Below, piece after piece: positions 62,158-64,000 of a stretch of 64,000 nucleotides of DNA. The position numbers and the translations under genes were made by a program. Below the pieces are notes generated by a model that was not told the DNA's origin, did not search any database, and was given only the letters and a program-made list of their open reading frames with translations. How positions within the stretch are numbered: position 1 is the stretch's first letter; the number at the start of each line of letters is the position of its first letter. Source of the DNA: an uncultured Prevotellaceae bacterium (GTDB taxonomy: Bacteria; Bacteroidota; Bacteroidia; Bacteroidales; Muribaculaceae); NCBI GenBank assembly GCA_947165675.1, contig CAMVBJ010000007.1, forward strand, positions 1-64,000, in the 5' to 3' direction.

Positions 62158-64000
62158 ATGAAGTATTATATAGCTACATCAAATCTGAATTTGGATAACA
62201 TTCTTCAATCAGAATGTATTCTTCCTTTCCCACACTATGGGCACAGAGTGTCGGGCTACAAAACTTTTGAACAAATAGAAGAGCTTAGACCTTTCTCTGG
62301 GGTGGTATTGTTTGCATTTCCTGTTTCGTTTGAGATCAACGACCCAGGAAGATATAATTACCCCCTGTTGATTGAATTTGAAGATGATAAACAGACATCT
62401 GATTTACAAAAGGTTGACACTATTGAAGGCGTGTATATATCCAGCCATCCACTGCAAATCACTCCATTGAATAGTCGATTCTATTTTTTCTCGGAAAACG
62501 CTTATACACTTTCATTAGTTAATACGAGAAGCAACAAAGCTATAAAGTATTATGATGAGTATCTCATCTACCCGACGGCATCGATGCTCCATCTTCGTTC
62601 CATGCCAAGGATTGAAACAAACGTTCATCCTGAGATTTCTGTTTTTGAAGATTCCCAGATAGACAAACAGAAAGGATCTATATATGCCTTTTTATTGGGA
62701 GCGAAACTGTGTGTAAGTAAGGAAATAGCGACTCAACTTAGATTGACTCAAGAGTTGTATAATATTCTGACTTCAATCATTTCTTCTCCTACTAGCTTCA
62801 ATGCTTTTGAGAAGAAATTGTCGCTACTTCTCAACGATTATCGAAAAGTTGACCCAATTGAGAAAAAGAGTCAAGAACGTTTCGATGCTAAATTTGACGA
62901 AGAGCTAGGAAGATTCAAATCTCTTAAAAGCTATTTAATCGATTTTTTGAAAAGAATAAATTGTTGGGATTATGTTTTCCAATCCTTGTGTCGGAAATGG
63001 AACTGTTCATTCCTTCCTTGCATTTCAAACTTTGTCACCGCAAACGACTTCTCAAGATTACGGGATATAATTGAAAATCATACAAATGAGACTTTTTCTG
63101 AATATACCCACACTTCAACTGGCGATATTAATGACATTACGATTAATGGTGATAATATTGAATTAAGAGGAGCTTCACTCATCAATATTGTTCTTAAAAA
63201 GATTATTGATAATTCCCTTACACCAGAAAACCTATCTGCTAATAGGCTTGAGTTCTATAATCTTGTTATGAAGGATATAGTAGTTCAACTAAAGAATCAG
63301 ATCGGGGAGGAGAATTGGGAAAACTCATTAGAGAGGTCTTATGTTAATAATCTCTATTCGTTTTTAAATGATCCGAGCTATGGTTTTTCAGTTAATGATA
63401 TTTCAAATGTTCAATTAAAATCAATAGCTGCGTTCATCATTAGAGGACATAACTTTAAAGATTACATCACATATCTAAGGATGGCTGAGTTTGAAGATTA
63501 TAGATATGCTATTACCTTATGGGGCTGCCTTCTTGGATATATGGAAATGAGTAAGGATGTGTTGTCTGACGTTATCTCTATTGATGTTTACAAGAAGATT
63601 TACAAAAAGATTTTTGGTTCGCCAATGTCTGTGATCACCAGTGATCCACCAAAGTCGATTGAAATAACTGATGACTTTGATGAAAGACTTTTCTCTAATC
63701 TCTTGGACGTTTGTAAATTCAAAGAGTCGTCAATGCTTGTTTCCATGCTTGTCCAAACGAAATTGAATCGTTCTGCTTCTATAGAAGAAGAATTAGAGGT
63801 AATATTAAACGATAAACCGTTTAAAAGAGCAAAAAAACAATGTGATGTTGCAAGAACAGCAATGAAGATTTACAGACTGCGGAATAAAGAGAATGAATTG
63901 AAACAGTTCTTAGAAAAAAGCAGTCTAACAAAAAATATACAGAGTAACATACTTGTTCTTCTTGGTTATTTCATACCTACAAAGAAAAGCAAGAAGAAAA
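62158..64000 (+). CDS. Large uncharacterised protein, cassette gene 3 (runs off the window)
   Basis: From the ATG at 62158 the frame is open to the window end (about 614 codons, no stop). It starts MKYYIATSNLNLDNILQSEC, and the first ~90 residues could be a substrate-binding module. The middle is rich in Leu, Lys, Asn and Asp without a known motif (KQKGSIYAFLLGAKLCVSKE, FEDYRYAITLWGCLLGYMEM). No membrane segment, Walker motif or HNH pattern was seen. It follows the helicase gene by 15 bp with the same AT-rich composition. The C-terminus is missing. Confidence 0.65.
   Translation, partial: MKYYIATSNLNLDNILQSECILPFPHYGHRVSGYKTFEQIEELRPFSGVVLFAFPVSFEINDPGRYNYPLLIEFEDDKQTSDLQKVDTIEGVYISSHPLQITPLNSRFYFFSENAYTLSLVNTRSNKAIKYYDEYLIYPTASMLHLRSMPRIETNVHPEISVFEDSQIDKQKGSIYAFLLGAKLCVSKEIATQLRLTQELYNILTSIISSPTSFNAFEKKLSLLLNDYRKVDPIEKKSQERFDAKFDEELGRFKSLKSYLIDFLKRINCWDYVFQSLCRKWNCSFLPCISNFVTANDFSRLRDIIENHTNETFSEYTHTSTGDINDITINGDNIELRGASLINIVLKKIIDNSLTPENLSANRLEFYNLVMKDIVVQLKNQIGEENWENSLERSYVNNLYSFLNDPSYGFSVNDISNVQLKSIAAFIIRGHNFKDYITYLRMAEFEDYRYAITLWGCLLGYMEMSKDVLSDVISIDVYKKIYKKIFGSPMSVITSDPPKSIEITDDFDERLFSNLLDVCKFKESSMLVSMLVQTKLNRSASIEEELEVILNDKPFKRAKKQCDVARTAMKIYRLRNKENELKQFLEKSSLTKNIQSNILVLLGYFIPTKKSKKK

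Overview
The window looks like a chromosome segment of a gut-type Bacteroidales bacterium, most likely Muribaculaceae or Prevotellaceae (inferred; there is no rRNA gene to test this). The evidence is the starch-enzyme set (GH13, GH97, GH31) with a DUF6377 regulator, lipoproteins and OMP_b-brl barrels. In addition, many promoters carry the Bacteroidetes -7 box TAnnTTTG, and secreted hydrolases end in a pair of dockerin-like repeats. No tRNA, rRNA or CRISPR array was recognised.

Layout. (1) About 1-12,800 is an accessory island. It holds a type I restriction-modification operon (hsdR-hsdM-DNA-binding protein-Fic/Doc-hsdS, minus strand, hsdS cut by the window edge). A divergent operon follows: a GmrSD-type DUF262/HNH nuclease, a SpoT-like HD hydrolase, a coiled-coil protein and a small ORF. 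Then come a decayed ATP-binding regulator interrupted by a ~204-bp MITE-like insertion, and a tyrosine recombinase. The island ends beside a 3'-truncated porin gene. (2) 13,800-19,250 is a minus-strand housekeeping run: SPFH-like membrane protein, asd, argB, prfB, acyl-CoA ligase. (3) 19,700-25,300 is a starch cluster: secreted GH13 amylase, DUF6377 regulator, GH97 alpha-glucosidase. (4) 25,400-39,400 carries a MATE pump, an AAA/DUF4435 ATPase, a metal permease-HMA fusion, ubiE/menG, phoH-like, an RsmI-like methylase, an MBL hydrolase, a DUF3298-type protein, ispH, cmk, two lipoproteins, a polyprenyl synthase and tatD. (5) 39,400-52,700 carries an M13 peptidase, dinD, dnaB, GH31, YbjQ, membrane proteins, a TonB-type outer membrane barrel and a two-gene LysO exporter. 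(6) 52,800-57,830 encodes two large secreted peptidases (M6 and C10) with dockerin-like ends. (7) 57,900-58,860 is a cation-efflux protein. (8) 58,860-60,100 is a decayed junction with a structured GC-rich hairpin and gene fragments. (9) 60,167-64,000 is a visibly AT-rich three-gene cassette (Rossmann methyltransferase-like protein, SF1 helicase, and a large unrecognised protein running off the window). This is the best candidate for an undescribed, possibly defensive, system.

The secreted GH13, GH97 and GH31 enzymes probably act together on alpha-glucans, with the DUF6377 protein as a plausible local regulator. The window also holds several defence-type modules (type I RM, Fic, GmrSD-like, AAA/DUF4435, helicase cassette). 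Coordinates were read by eye, family calls rest on motif recognition, and no database search was run.
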